From Piper betle (lineage: Eukaryota; Streptophyta; Magnoliopsida; Piperales; Piperaceae), in assembly GCA_033002965.1 (NCBI GenBank), contig JAURVB010007689.1, positions 1 through 64,000 on the forward strand: DNA of 64,000 bases. The letters are read 5' to 3'. Shown here one piece after another: positions 22,855 to 36,800 of this stretch. Position 1 is the first letter of the stretch. Every line of letters begins with the position of its first letter. The translations under genes were made by a program, and so were the position numbers. Under the pieces are notes generated by a model. That model did not search any database. It was not told the DNA's origin and saw nothing but the letters and a program-made list of their open reading frames with translations.

Positions 22855-24676
22855 TGAAGGAAGGAAAGGATGAGTGCACTCCTAAGTTTCCAAATGGCGG
22901 CGTTCTTGTTGTTAGTTTCTTATACTTTCTTGTGCCTTCAACCTGCATCTTTTCTCCTTTTCTGATCTCTAGTTTACTTCTTTTTTGGTTTGGAAAAACT
23001 GATTTCTGGGTTTCCCAATAACCAGATTTTGATCTGTATTTTGTTTGAGCAGTGTGCTTGACTGGAGCAAGATCACTTTTGCTAATTGCATGCATGAGCT
23101 TGGACTTGGAAATTATTGTTTTTTCATCTTCCCAGTTGCCACAATTTGTATGATCATGTTCATTAATAGGCCGCCCGAACTTGCGAACTGTTTCATTAAC
23201 TTTTATTGAATGAATTAGTGTTCTGTTTGTGATTTTTGTTCATTCTATATGTATATGTCTATTCAATCTACTATACTGCATGTGTTAAGTTATAGGTGTA
23301 GAGTTTATTAATATGAATAAATAAAACATCTTCATTCTTCAAACTAGACCAAATTACTTTTATTATCCAATTATTTGCATAATTACAAGAAGAGGTACAC
23401 TTCAGGACGATGATGAGGTGAAGCATTCCTTAATTTAACCAAGCACAAATATAAAAAATAATTTTTTTACCGGGAGACAATTTTTTGATATTACTAGTGG
23501 TTGGAAAATAAGAATTAATTTCTAAAAGAAAATAAAATATAAGTTGTGTAAACTATCTTTGCTTAATCGGCACGGCCACCTAGTGGCAGGCCTTTGGTCG
23601 CTACCATGCTTTCTTTAAAAAATTTTTATAGTGTAATTTTAATTAATTCAAGTTAATTTTATTTAATTTTGTTAACTCATAGCGTAACAAGAGATATTCT
23701 TGTCATTATTAAAATGTTTCCCCTTTTTGTAGTAATAAAAATTATATAAAGAAAAGTAAATATCACTTGGCCTTCTTGGAATAAATATTTTATTACTTAG
23801 CCTCCCTCATTTTCAAAAATATATTGCTTAAACACCTTAAAACTAACATTGTTAAACAATCATAATCAAGTGATGATATGGCGGGCTTAAAATAAATTTA
23901 TTGTAAGTGTGACAATGCTACATAAGAAAATAAATTAACTAAAAAACATAAAAAATACAATTTTTAAATAAAAGTAGACATAAATAATAATTTTTTTATT
24001 TTTTATAATTTCCTACTATACCACTAATTTTTAACCCATAAATGAAAAAAATAATAATAAAAATTTTGTCCTTATATAAAGATCAAAAAATAGCATTGAT
24101 GGGAAATTAATTAAAATAATAATTTATTTATATAATTATTATATGTTTTATTTTAGTAGATACATTTTATTTTATATTATTTATTATATATATATATATA
24201 TTAATTACTTCTAATGATTTTAATATTAAAAAAGTGTTTTATAACGGTGTCTTTTTCACTTCATCAATTAACAAGTAGCAAATTTATCTCGTTATCACTT
24301 AATAATTGTGTTTGTATAACAGCGTTAGTTTTAAAGGTGATTAAACGTTTTTTTAAAATGAGGGGAGGTAAGTGATTAGTTGAAATATGGCTGAATGATG
24401 ATTTGCCTTAATTTAGAGGGACTAAAATATATTTTGCTTAAAAAATTATGGGAAAAAAATGAAATATAAAGCCATGCATAAAAATCATGAAGGGTGATAT
24501 CATTGTGTTTATTTGGCAAGCTGTTACTAGGCGTACAATCGACTTAGTATGGGTAGGAGGAGTACGTAAAATAATTTCACGATAGCGCATATTTTTATAT
24601 ATTGGAAGCTTGCGGTATTCAAGCCACTCATTACTATCGCTTCTTGCTCCACTCCCCCTCGTTCTGGGCGGCGGCC
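22855..24676. other. Spacer between the two membrane-protein genes
   Basis: Mostly AT-rich DNA with no gene I can support. A TA dinucleotide run lies at 24185-24201. Confidence 0.5.
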
Positions 24677-25636
24677 ATGGCTCAATCCATCAACGCAATA
24701 ATCTTGTTCGTCATCTTAGTTCTCACGGCAATTTTCCGCTCATTGCTCTACATCGGCGCTTTCTCCGGTCGATTTGACGTCGTCTTGGTAGCAATCTTGG
24801 CCATCATCTTCCTCGCGTTGATCTCCCTCGCCACCTATCGACTGTTCAACACACCTATTCTCCGATCAACCATGTTCTTGGCGGCGGCGATGGTCGACCT
24901 CGTCGACAGAACGCACATCAAGATTCTCGCACTTCTCCTTGTCGGGGCATTTCTCCGCACATTGTTCTTCCTCGGCTGCTTCACCGGCCGATTGGTGGTT
25001 GTCTTGATGGCAATAGTGGCCAGCATCTTCTTCGCAGGGATCTACTTCGTCGTCTTTCTATCGCGTAATGCACCTGTTCCCCAGCCTACCGATGACGACA
25101 ACAATGAGGAGGACGGTGGTGATGAAGAAGGCCCAGTGGCCAGGAATGATCACGACATCGAGAATACTCCTACAGCTGCAGATCATGAGGTAGATATCGA
25201 TGATCAAGATCATGAACCGCCGGCCAGGGATGATCCCAGCATGCAAAGTTCTACGTCTGATCATGCAGAGGCCGTTGAGTGGGGTGTAGAAGATCATGAT
25301 CAAGATCATGACCCGCCGACAAGAGATGATCACGTCGACATGCCGAGCAATGCATCTGAACATGAGGTAGATGATGACCAAGATCACCATGACCCGCCAA
25401 CACAAGATGATCAAGTTGACATGCCGAGCACTGAGTTTGATCATGAGGTAGATGATGATCAAGATCATGATGACCCGCCAACAAGAGATGATCACGACGG
25501 GCAGAGTACTGTTACTGCGCCTGATCACGAGGTAGGTGATGATCAAGATGTCGAGCTCGCCTCCTCGGCCGAATCACTGCCGGAGACCATCAGTCCGGAG
25601 CTTAGCTCTCTTCCCTCTACATTCCTACCGCGGTGA
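24677..25636 (+). CDS. Membrane protein with duplicated two-helix unit and Asp/His-rich repeat tail (unrecognised family)
   Basis: ATG at 24677 (GGCCATGGCT context, like the gene at 22497) gives 319 residues in one exon. Four predicted helices form two copies of one unit: residues 5-57 (loop GAFSGRF, then AIIFLALISLA) and 80-130 (loop GCFTGRL, then AIVASIFFAGIYF). The second unit is preceded by FLAAAMVD, echoing the sequence around the first start (FWAAAMAQ), as if a whole gene with its leader had been duplicated and joined in frame. From residue about 133 the tail is hydrophilic and very acidic, with four and a half repeats (DHEVDDDQDHDDPPTRDDH type). The tail might bind divalent metal or another protein; that is inference. 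No known family recognised. Confidence 0.65.
   Translation: MAQSINAIILFVILVLTAIFRSLLYIGAFSGRFDVVLVAILAIIFLALISLATYRLFNTPILRSTMFLAAAMVDLVDRTHIKILALLLVGAFLRTLFFLGCFTGRLVVVLMAIVASIFFAGIYFVVFLSRNAPVPQPTDDDNNEEDGGDEEGPVARNDHDIENTPTAADHEVDIDDQDHEPPARDDPSMQSSTSDHAEAVEWGVEDHDQDHDPPTRDDHVDMPSNASEHEVDDDQDHHDPPTQDDQVDMPSTEFDHEVDDDQDHDDPPTRDDHDGQSTVTAPDHEVGDDQDVELASSAESLPETISPELSSLPSTFLPR
25181..25550 (+). repeat. In-frame repeats coding for an Asp/His-rich tail
   Basis: Four to five diverged units of about 26-28 codons, each starting D/E-H-E-V (one degenerate), then D-D-D-Q-D-H, P-P-T-R-D-D and a short S/T-rich end. At DNA level each carries GATGATCAAGATCATGA-like and ACCCGCC phrases. Copies differ both by substitutions and by small in-frame length changes, which suggests the frame has been kept. 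Confidence 0.8.
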
Positions 25637-27743
25637 AAGAATGAGAAGATCGCAATATACTGACCACGGTGAACTTGTTAATTTCTTGGACGATCGCTCT
25701 TGCACCTGGCCAATTCCATCTCTTGTTCTCAGAACGGTTTTCCTTCTTTCTGTCGATTTTCAATTCTCTGTCTTCCCGAAAGACGAGACTTTGGTCCCTT
25801 AGTAGATCATTTAGTGCAATAGCAGTAGATTTCTTGATGGACTTTTCGTAGATGTTGTTTTGATGGTGCTATCTTTCTCATGAGTTGGTGGATGCATGCA
25901 TGGAGTTGTAAAATTACCATAAGGCTTCGTTTCTTCTGATCGAGTTGGTGATTTTCTGGGTTCTTTATTCTGTTCGGAAGGATCTGTAATTGTATGCTTG
26001 CAACCATTTCGTGAATGATTAGAGTTTTGGAGAATAGTTATGCTCGGTTTCTGTCATCTAAGCATGTGTCCGAGTTTGTGCAATCTTGCTCATGGGACAC
26101 TGTTTACAATGTGAAACCAGAACTTGTTCTAGCTTCGTTCTGCAATGTGTGGATTTGTGGCATTGGAGGTCTGAACACGGAATTGGATTTGAAGTTGAGA
26201 TCATCAAATGTTGTGAGCCTGAAATTTGTAATCGAATGTCAGTTTGGTTTCTCAGCTGCTTGGCCGATATCTCGTTTAGATTCTTCCCAGGCATGGACTC
26301 AGAAAGTTCCCTCGTAGCTTCGAAACTATTTCATCAAAATATCGTCTTAGATTCCTTGTGGATTTGTTGCAATCACTGGCAATAGTCGAGGTAGCTTCTC
26401 AATTAGTTCTGTATACAAATTAAGCCCATGATATTATCGATTTGAAAGTGGTTTGTTCTGTTCAAGAAAGTTTATTGATCATGTCCTGGGTACTACTGAT
26501 GTAAACGTGTGAATTACTTCCTTTTTCACTTCAATAATATCGAATCAGGTGATTTCTAATTGGCTGATATTTTTGTTTGGTACTATGAACATTTGAAGTC
26601 CAGGCCACTACCATATACACATATGCGTGTATTTGAATACCAGCTTTAGATGGCTCAATTAACAATTTTTTTGGATGATTCATTATACTTATTTTAATGT
26701 TAGCTTAAACTTTATATCCAACATTTAAGTGTGTGCATTGGAAAAAGTAATTAAAATTTAGTTATTGAATAGGGTATACGATCAATGGCATTGCGTGTTC
26801 TTCATGTATTGATGTGTGTGTATTTTCACCGGTCTAAAATTATTTTAATGCTTAACCGATGCTTATGTAATGTTAAAATAGATGTTTTTTTTCACGCAAA
26901 AATTAACAAAGTATTTGCTTATTTTTTATTATTTATTTCTTAAGAATGAAATATTGCCCTATTAGCTATAAAAAAAAGCCCATGGAGGCTTGTGGTGTTT
27001 GGGCTGAACTCGGGGCCCAGCAATTTAAAAAAATGCCGATTCTCGGTTTTTTTAATTAAAATAGAGCGAGTTGAATGACAAACACTTATAATTTACCTCT
27101 CCTACATTTTGATCAAAGCAAAAAAAAAGAGAAAAAAATAGTTATAGTTCAAGAAACTTGATTAATACTCGTTCCCTTGCTTATTTCGCCTTTAAGAGCG
27201 TCATCAAGTTAAGTTAGTTTCAATATTTTGCTATTTTCTTTTTATTATTCCATATAATAAAAGTCTAAATATATGTGCAATTATCGTATATATTCCCATA
27301 AACGCGTGGCTACTTATGATTAAGCCAACTGTTACGTGTAAAGATCTAGGCCGATTGCCCAAACAAATCGAATAATTTGTCGATCTCTAATGTTTTTACC
27401 TCAGGTTTTGAGACTAGTTAATTAGGCCGACATTATTTCTCTGATCATGATTCATCAATTTATTTGTTTCAAGCCGAATGTTTATTTGAACAAACAAAAA
27501 AAGTACAGGTGCAAACACTTAGTCTAAGTGTTTATGCTTGGCCTAATATGTTTGTTTCATTCAAAAGCATTATCCTTGGGAGCTAGCCAGCTAGGTCTGA
27601 ACGGGCAACCGACCAAGAAATGCGATCTGGCCCGTCCATTCCCCGGACCAAGCAGGGCAAGCCGGTCGGCCCGTTTACCCGTTCTTCTCCCCTAGAGCCT
27701 AAAACCCTTGTCATCAACGGTTTAAACCTTAACTCCTCCAGCC
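25637..27743. other. Intergenic between the membrane-protein gene and RRP5
   Basis: Positions 25637-26400 are probably 3' untranslated and flank sequence. Short frames near 26015-26385 show nothing recognisable. Positions 26400-27300 are AT-rich. The right end is the RRP5 upstream region. Confidence 0.45.
26977..27019. promoter_or_regulatory. Cluster of site II-like motifs upstream of RRP5
   Basis: Three TGGGCT/TGGGCC motifs lie within 43 bases: AGCCCA at 26977, TGGGCT at 27000 and GGCCCA at 27014. Site II motifs are a known feature of plant ribosome-biogenesis gene promoters. A near telo-box (AAAACCCT, about 27698-27707) lies closer to the start codon. The distance (about 840 bases from the ATG) is long, so the link to RRP5 is tentative. 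Confidence 0.3.
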
Positions 27744-27819
27744 GCCGACCTCCGCCCCGCCCCCGCCGGCCATTCACCACCGCCGACCTCCGCCCCCGCC
27801 GGCCATTCACCACCGCCGA
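27744..27819. repeat. Tandem repeat in the RRP5 5' untranslated region
   Basis: The phrase GACCTCCGCC..CCGCCGGCCATTCACCACCGCC occurs twice in a row, the first copy with four extra bases. An open frame runs through it in phase with the RRP5 start, but it has no family resemblance, so I keep the start at 27857. Confidence 0.7.
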
Positions 27820-27856
27820 CCTTGCCCGCCGCGACCGGGCAATCTCCGACTCTTCC

Positions 27857-30800
27857 ATGGCGGCTCCATCCAAGAAGCCCGGCAAGCGCAGCAGCGGCGA
27901 CCATGGGCTGAAGCCGCGCAGGGTTCCGATGAAATCAAAGAAACCCAACAATCTCGCTCGCGCATCAGACGCCGAAGCCATCCACGTCCAGATAGAGGAT
28001 GAGGACGCAGATTTTCCTCGAGGTGAATTTCCTATCGGAGATGTAATATTTTCCCATTTTCGCTGTCTTTTTTTCGTTGTTTTCTTTTTGGGGTGTTGCT
28101 ACAGTCGGTTTGGTGTAGGAGGAGGGAGCAGTTTGAGCAGGGAGGAGGAGGCGGAGGCCCGAGCTAAGGCGGAAGTGGAATTTGAAATGGAACAGAGGCA
28201 AGGGAAGAAGAGGAGTAAGCGGGTAACGAAGTCGTCCATAGACGGAGATGATGATACGGTGTCTTTGTTTAGTGGTGGCATCACTGGAAAGCTGCCTAGA
28301 TATGCAAATAGGATCACTCTCAAGGTGTCTTCAGTTTCATGAATTTGATTGTTGGAATTACTCTTCATACTTCTTTACAGCCTAGATATTGCATTCATGC
28401 TTCTTTACAAGCTGTCTTATTTTATGCTTGAAATGATGTTTTTTTAGTATTATTATTGTTGTTATTATTATTTTTCATACAACGTTTTCCGGTAGTTCAA
28501 TATATCCAGACAAAAACTAAATTTTGTCAATCATGTATTGGAATGTGGCCACAACTCTTTGTGGCAATTTATGATTTTTATTCCTTGTTTTTAGATACTT
28601 ACAAGTTTGACTTCGGTATTGTATAGATCCATAGGAGAAGCGTAACTCTTTGTGAAGTAGAATAATTTGACTTACTATACTTTACCTAAAGAGGCTACTA
28701 TTTTATGGGAAATTAAGCATAGATCATAATGAATATCAGGAATAAATTTTTTTATTTGGAAGTTTTCTTACCTGTTGTCTCAACTAACATGAAAAAACTA
28801 GCAGATAGTGCTTTTGTCAAGAGTCACCTTCGTCCACCCTCTATGCATTTTGCAAAGAAGATATTCCAACTGATTAAATTTGCATTATGATAATATTAAC
28901 TGTCACCTTTATTGTTGATAATGGACTTTTTTTATTTTCTGTCGTATGTTTATCTGAGTGTATCTTGTATGTGTGACTTTTTTTGCTCTTAGAACATATC
29001 AGAAGGAATGAAACTGTGGGGTGTTGTTGTCGAAGTTAATCAGAAGGATCTTGTGGTGGGTCTTCCAGGTGGGTTGCGGGGTTTTGTTCGCGCTGAAGAT
29101 GCATCTGATTGTTTCTCAGGAACTAGATTCAAGGTTTTCTTTTATAGGTTATTCCTTTCTAGTTTATATCTTTTCTCTTTGATGGTATATGTTGTTCTTT
29201 ACTGCTGTTCTATTTCACTTACTCCACTCGGACATCTTAGCTGATATCGTCTTTCATTTACCCAGCATCCAGAATGCAAGTTGCTATCTAGCATTTTCCA
29301 TGTTGGGCAGCTTGTGTCTTGCATTATTCTACAAGTGGTTGACGAGAAAAGGGAAAATAAAGGAGGGAAAAGGATTTGGCTTTCGCTGCGACTGTCTCTG
29401 CTTTATAAAGGCTTTACATTAGATGTTATGCAAAATGGGATGGTATTTTATCATTGCCACAATATAAAATGTGAACAAGTGCAAACATAGTTTTGAATAC
29501 GTTGATAGAGCTAAATGCATGTATTTTTTTTTTGGTTTTTCTTTGTAGGTCCTTGCTGCGTATGTAAAAAGCGTTGAGGATCATGGTTACATTCTCGATT
29601 TTGGATTACCGTCTTTTTCTGGGTTTTGCCCAAGAAAGAAAGGAAATGGTAAGTCAGGCTTATCTCATTGTGATAATTTTCTCTCAGCTGTGCAATTAAT
29701 AATGTTTATAACACTGTAAATTCTATTCTAGATAATGGCTTTTTACTTGTGTTATTATTGTATGTTTTCTCTTGTTCTCGGGTTGTCACTACACACCTAT
29801 TCTCATGTGACTTCATCTTGCATGTCTTCTTTTGTTTGGGTTCACTGCACTGTGTGTTTTGTTCAGTTTCATTCCGTTTGGTTTGCTCCAGCCTAGTTAA
29901 CCATTGTTTTTTGTAAATCGTTACTTATGCCATCATTGTTTTTGTCATCATCATCAGCTTTAGTTCACACACTCTGCTTCAGATTCCAAGTAATTTATAC
30001 ATTTAACATGTACAGAATCTATGTTATCATTCATCCTGACAGCTGCCTCTCTCATAACACCTCATATGTTATGTATAGTAGAATGCTAGAGAGCTGGTTG
30101 GGTGGATTCTTATGGTGCAGGCAACACCAATGAAAATGGAAAAAAATGATGATGATGGCATTATATAATGTTGGATTCTTGCTTGAAGGCATTATTTTAC
30201 CTGTTAATGCGCATCTCTCAACTTCATGTTTATGAATACAAACAGCAGTTTCTGGTGAATACAATAGTTCTAGTATATTTCCTTGCATCATTATGGAACA
30301 TTACGTGGACGAAGTTTTTAAAAGCCTTGCAGCATTCTTTTCTTAGTTTTTGTTAAGTGAATTAGTTCATGCCTCTAAATGTCTATCCATATTTGTTTCA
30401 TTTAATAACAATTGTATGCTATTTCCTATATCCGTATGGAAATGTATATTACATCATTGGCATTGTCTTTGACTTATTAATCTTATACATTTCTTTTGCT
30501 AATTCTGTATTGACTCATTCTTAAATACGTATTCCTTGTGTCAATATTGTTCTACTAGGCTTCTTTTGTTTTCATATTATCAGTTTTGTCTCCTCTGAGT
30601 CTTTACACGCACTGTTGTACAAATGTATTTCTTTCCTTCACGAACTTTTGATAAATGATTTGTAGACTGCACACTGTTTTGAGTTAATTTGTCATTTCAC
30701 AAATTGTGCCCATGCTCAACAGTCAACACTGCATGGTTGCTTTGCTTTAGGACTTTCTCTTATTATTCATACTCTTGCCACAATATTTATACTCACTATT

Positions 30801-33800
30801 TAAATCATTACGTCTTTGGCAGACAAGTCTGAAGTTGCCATCCAGACTGGAGGGATGGTTCAAGGTATTGTCAGCAGTATTGATAAAGGTCGAGGGGTTA
30901 TTTGCATGAGCTGTGACCCAGATTTGGTGACAAAAAGTTTGGTAAGTGGTTAATGTTTTTGGGGTATGATTGATGATTCTATTGTCACTTAAATGTATGA
31001 GAAGTGAACATATTCTTGATTCTTATATGTAATTCTTTTGCAGGTCAAAGATCTCAAGGGTCTGTCTATTGATGTGCTTCTTCCTGGGATGATGGTTAAT
31101 GCCTTTGTCCAGTCTACCCTTGTTAATGGGATAATGATGACATTTCTTACCTACTTTACGGGAACTGTGAGTATTTGTCACCATTTACTGTTTCTCTTTT
31201 GTTTTGGAGAGTCAGGATGCTGGTCCACCAAGCTCAAAGTGTGAAACTTGACCGAGTTATTGGTTTAGATAAGGTTTGAATCTATGGCAGTTTTTGGCAA
31301 TAATGTTATAGAAAGAAATAGGAGGTAAAAATGCTAAAGCAAAAGCATTTCTTTTGTTTAATACTAGGGATTATATCTGAAGAAAATATAGCACATATAT
31401 GTAGTTGATTCGACCATAAAGGAGTTATTTCCCAAGATAGGAGGAGAGTTAAGGTTAAAAGTTTTGCTTTTATGAAGATGCCATAAAATCAGTTGCTAAG
31501 GAGACTATCTTGATCTAAGACTACGTTCTTTGAGAGACAATTTTTGAAATAATTATGGAAGATTAAAAATGTTTTGGTTTATCATTTTGTAATTTATGAG
31601 ATCGCCTATTAGATATTTCTTATGAACATTTTTTGAAGGAATTTTTTTTTGCACATGATGATGAAGTTTTGTGATCATGTGTTCCACGGCGGTATGATTA
31701 CGGCTTAAAGATTAGTTGTTGTACCACCATGAAGTGGAGGATACCTTGTTTGATTCTCATCTGTACCTTTATAAGAATGTGCAATATGTGAGCTGAGAAT
31801 TTGTCTTGCCATTCATTAGATGGTGGTACATTGGTATTTGCTGGACAATTCATGCAACGAATCTTTAGAAGTACTAGAGAATTCTTTCCTGTTAGGGTTG
31901 GTTTAATCAAAGTCCATTTTTTTTTGTGTGCTTACAGTCAGTCATCTTTATTGATGTACCATTCTTAAGGGTTGTAAAGATCATATTGAACTCGGAGGTG
32001 GGATTCATAGGATTTCATGTGTTCTTTTGAGTGTGAATTTCCTATTCTAGTTCTTTGAAAAATGAGGAAAAAACGACAATACGCTAGCAACTTACCAAAA
32101 GGGGAAGCATGAAGTAGATTTTCGATCTATGCTCATTTTTCCGCACAAAGCAAATCTATGCTCATTACATGGGAGCATATTTATAGGGTTATAATACTTT
32201 TGGCAGCTTTTTTTGTGTAAGTTGCTAACCGCAAGTCAACAAACTGCAACTTTACACAACAAATGGCCCATATAGGAAGTAGCCTTCAACCTTCCACTGG
32301 GATGTTCATAAATTATGGGCTCATATGACATCTCCTGATCACTTATAACTATTTTCACCATCGTAAAAGAATGATCTTGCCAATGCCGAATTGGTTTTTT
32401 CCACTTTTTGGATTGACTTCAAAATTTAGTATATTATCCTGTGTCTTAACTCATGGTGTTCTTTACAACTAAAAGATCATCTAATGATCCAAAAAAGTTC
32501 AGGGCGTTGATCTAGAGTTGCTCTCTTGGCTATTGATCTTAAATGCGAAATTGACATAATTTGATGGACCTGGTCATTTAATTGGGCCTTAGATTGGTAT
32601 GATTTCATATGAATGAACTTTTTTTCATCTGCAATGCTTTATAGGAAGGGCAATTTTTTTTCTTGCTGTGGCACTATTTTTTTTAAATAAATAATTTCAT
32701 TTACAATCTCGGATCTACTAGATAAGAAACAGGTATTTCCCTCTCCTAGACTTCTTATTTGAGTAAGATTGTGTGATGAACTGGAGGATCTCTATTTCTT
32801 ATGATTGCTACCGAAGTGAAGTGAATTGATTGTTTGTTAAAATGTGTTAGTTTCATTTTCTGCAGAAGTTCTTATGCACATATGTTACTGGTTGCAGGTT
32901 GATATTTTCCATTTGCAAGATTCTCTTCCGAATAGAAATTGGAGGGCAGAATATTCTCAGAATAAAAAGGTAATTATATTACTATTAAGCTTTTCACTCT
33001 TGCTCTGGTTATAATTTCCATAGTGTATTATTTTTTGAAAATTCTTATCCTTTTTAACAAATTAACATCTGTTTATGTTTGCTATTATGAAAAGATTGGA
33101 ATCTACTTTGATATTGTTTGGGGGTTGGAACTGCTAGTTACCCAAAAAGTAAGCATGGGGTAATTTCATAGCTCCATTCATCATCATTGTTTACCTGATC
33201 TCAAATAATTGGGGTCAGGGAAACAGCTCCTTACCTGCGCTTCATCCAAATGTAGACTAAATTATATCTACACCTAAATAAAGATTTTCTTAGTTCTTTT
33301 CTCTAATTGTCATTACCCATGTCCTTGTTGGCCCTTCCGTTGCTTCTTTTTAATCTTATTGTTAAAGTGCATATCCATTCTTTGCAACAGAAGTGCTTTC
33401 TTTGCACATACTTTAAACAACTCAGCGACTTTCACAAATCTTATTCACAATAAATATAGTTCCCAACTCTTCTATTCGCAGTAAATAGAACCCCTGACTC
33501 ATTCTCTTGTAACACTCTCCGGTGCTGTATTTCTATGCCAGGCATTCACCATCTATCATCTCTGTCACCCCCACTTATAACTTTTCTTTATTCTCTTAAA
33601 ATATGGTGGGGCTGATTCCTTTGCGATTGCATGGTATACCAAAGCGAACTCTGTATTTTACCTATGAACTTCAATCCAATGAGCATCCTATCAAATTTAG
33701 AAATTAATTCATTTTTTTATGTTAGCAAAGAGGTAATGACTCCAAGATGAATCTTGATGCGAACTAACAGGAATTATAAGATTTTAAAATGTAAGGTTAC

Positions 33801-36800
33801 TGTTTTCACTCTAAAACTAGCCCTTAGTACTTACTCTTATTGGTCTCAGTGTATAACTTTGTAACTTTCTTTCTTAAGATCCACCAAGAAATATCTGTTT
33901 GTAGTTCATCATAAGCCTTTTTAAAATCATTGTAAACTATACGGAGGCTTTGTTTTTTTATCTCAGAATTCTTCCATTAATTATCATGATGATAATAAAA
34001 TTTCTTATGTCTTTTAATTTTTAATGAGATCAAACCGCCTATCAGAAGCCGCTGAATTTCATTTGATTAAAACTCTTTTCCTTAATTTCATTTAATGGTT
34101 CATTACTTTGTTATTTTTTATGAGAGCAACATCGGCACCCTTAATATGCATTGCTCAGACATCTGTGCTAATGTTCATGCATTGCACATCTTGTTTGGAG
34201 AGTGTTGGTGTGGGGAAGGGCTTCCAGCCATTTTTGGCTGATCATATTCATGTGGATACTTGATTAGGATCCATGTCCTCAAGCCCCGGGTGGCAAAGAA
34301 AGAAGACAAGGACATGCAATGCTCTGACAAATTATGCATATTCTTGAATCAATTAATTCAATGATGATTCTTTATTAACCTTTTGGTTTATTAATTTATG
34401 TCTCTCATGTCCTTTTTTTCTTGTTTGATTGCTTAGGTAGCTGCCCGAGTATTATTTGTTGACCCTTCAACCAGAGCTATTGGTTTAACAATGAATCCAC
34501 ATCTTCTTTGTAACAAGGCCCCTCCCTTGGTAGGTGTAATAAATTGTTCTTATATATCTGGTCTTAGATGTTCGATGCATTTTTTCAAAGATGTTCATGC
34601 CTTTATGGGAATTTTGGTGTAGGTTGTGAAGAGTGGAGACATTTTTGATACTTCACGTGTAGTTAGGGTTGATAGAGGGCTTGGTATTTTACTTGAGCTA
34701 CCTTCTGAACCAGTGCCAACTCCTTGTTTTGTTGCGGTATGTTTGCTGACTGTTCATCCTTCCTTGCTGATGTGCTGTTTTTGCTCCCCTTCAATTTATA
34801 TGGTTGGATCTCTTACAGATATCTGACATAGCCGATACTGAATTTCATAAGTTGGAGAAGAAGTTCAAGGAAGAAAGCCACGTCCGCTCTCGTGTCCTTG
34901 GTTTCAAACATTTAGAAGGGTTAGCAGTTGGCACTTTGAAGGTAGTTCATATATCATATTTCTTACTTCATACTGGATTTTACTGTCAGAAGGGAAGAAT
35001 TCACCTTGCCTTACATGTGATTAGAGTTTGCAAGATTAGTATTTGTATTAATTCTTTCATATTTTGATTCACAGCAAAGTGCCTTTGAAGGGCCTGTTTT
35101 CACTCATGCAGATGTAAAGCCTGGTATGAGAGTGAAGGGCAAAGTCATCTCAGTGGATGACAAGGGTGCACTTGTGCAACTTGCTAGTGGTGTGAAGGCA
35201 CTTTGTCCTGTTTCACATATGTCAGAATTTGCTTATCCTAGGCGTTCTGCAAAATTCAAGGTTGATCTTATTCTGTTGGCTGTGTTCTTCTTGCCGTGAT
35301 TTGAATGCTGAAGTTTACATCATGGATGATTTTTCTGTACCTGCATATTTGACTCTTTTGAATGAAACTTTTACTAACTTCTTTCTTGTATTCTGGTTCC
35401 TCTAGGTTGGAGCACAGCTGTTGTTTCGTGTGCTGGGTTGTAAATCCAAGCGAATAACTGTCACATACAAGAAATCTTTGGTATGCACATCTATTTGTGT
35501 CATTGTCTGTCTGCTATGTACAATGAAGAAATTAACAATTATGTGATGTCTTGTTTTCTCCTGTCACTTTTACCGTAAGTCCGTAACATGACAGGCATAC
35601 TTGCAGTATGCTGTGTATTGTATATAACTGGAGTATCTATACTGTGTATGCATCTGATTGATTGAGCATATTGTGATTGAGAAATTTCAGGCAAGATAAG
35701 TGTTATCATGCAATTGCCAATTTGGTAAAGGTGGTTTGGTGTCAAGAAAGGCATCCAGCCATCAAATTTTGCCATTTCTTCTCACATGGATCCTAGATTA
35801 AGATCCATTTTTGCCAAAAGAAGTTTAAGAGGAGGGAAGGAAGTCCACTTAGGATTGGAAGCACGCAGTTGGCTTATTTAATTGTTTTTTCAACCTATTG
35901 CTTTCTAATGCTCTCAAGTTTCTTTGAGTTGTGATAAATTTTATCTCGTACAGGTGAGGTCAAATCTTGAAATCCTGGCTTCATATGCAGATGCGGCTGC
36001 AGGTTTTATCACACATGGATGGATTGAAAAAATTGAAAACTATGGCTGTTTTGTGAGATTTTACAATGGGGTGAAAGGGTTTACTCATCGGTGAGTGTTT
36101 TCTGTGTATTCTCAACAGTGTGATCTAGATTTTTGGAAAGTAAATGGTGGTGTTTTAGCTTGTATTCATTTCATATGGATTCCTTTCCTGAAAGCTTTTT
36201 TCGGGTGTCTCCTAATAGCTTGCTCATGGCTAGTTGTATGGTGGAGAATTTTGAGTTCTATGTGATTTTGTTTTTGCTTTGTTTGGAGATGAGCTAATGT
36301 CCTTCTACAATCAATTCTACTTTCATGTGTTGAGGGAGCAGATAATTCTATTGCCTTCCCTAACTTTTTATTAATAGAACATATAAAACATTGTGATCTT
36401 TAATAGCTGAAGCTATTAATAGACCTGGCAGCTAATGGTAGATTTCTAAATTTGCACAGACTTGAGTGCTCTTTAGTATGCACTTGGGGAGACAGCTGAT
36501 TTTTTTTTAGAAGATAATTTCCAAGTATGATAGGTTTTTTTATAGTTAAATAAGTTCTTGTAGGTATATCTTGGGTCATTTAGTGAGTTTTGGACTTTCT
36601 CCAATCAAGAAAATAATTTCTTTCCTTGTATTTATCTTAGTTAAATTTATGTGCTAATCTGATCGTCCTGGAAATGTTTACTTGGAGAAGTAGTGTATGC
36701 ATAATGTGTTTTCTGTCAGTATTGTCCTTATCAAAATTATTGCCTTAAATTCAGGACTGAGCTCGGATTGGATTCCGTAAGTGAGGCACAATCCATTTTT

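Noticed and set aside
25058..25546. Minus-strand frame rich in Ile and His
   Set aside because: Antisense shadow of the Asp/His repeat tail.
27620..27856. Extended RRP5 N-terminus upstream of 27857
   Set aside because: The frame is open but runs through a tandem repeat and does not resemble RRP5; the ATG at 27857 gives the usual MAAPS-type start.
33170..33300. Possible SINE-like piece (CTCAAATAATTGGGGTCAGG)
   Set aside because: It resembles a phrase seen in plant SINEs or tRNA-derived repeats, but no A/B boxes, tail or duplication could be found.
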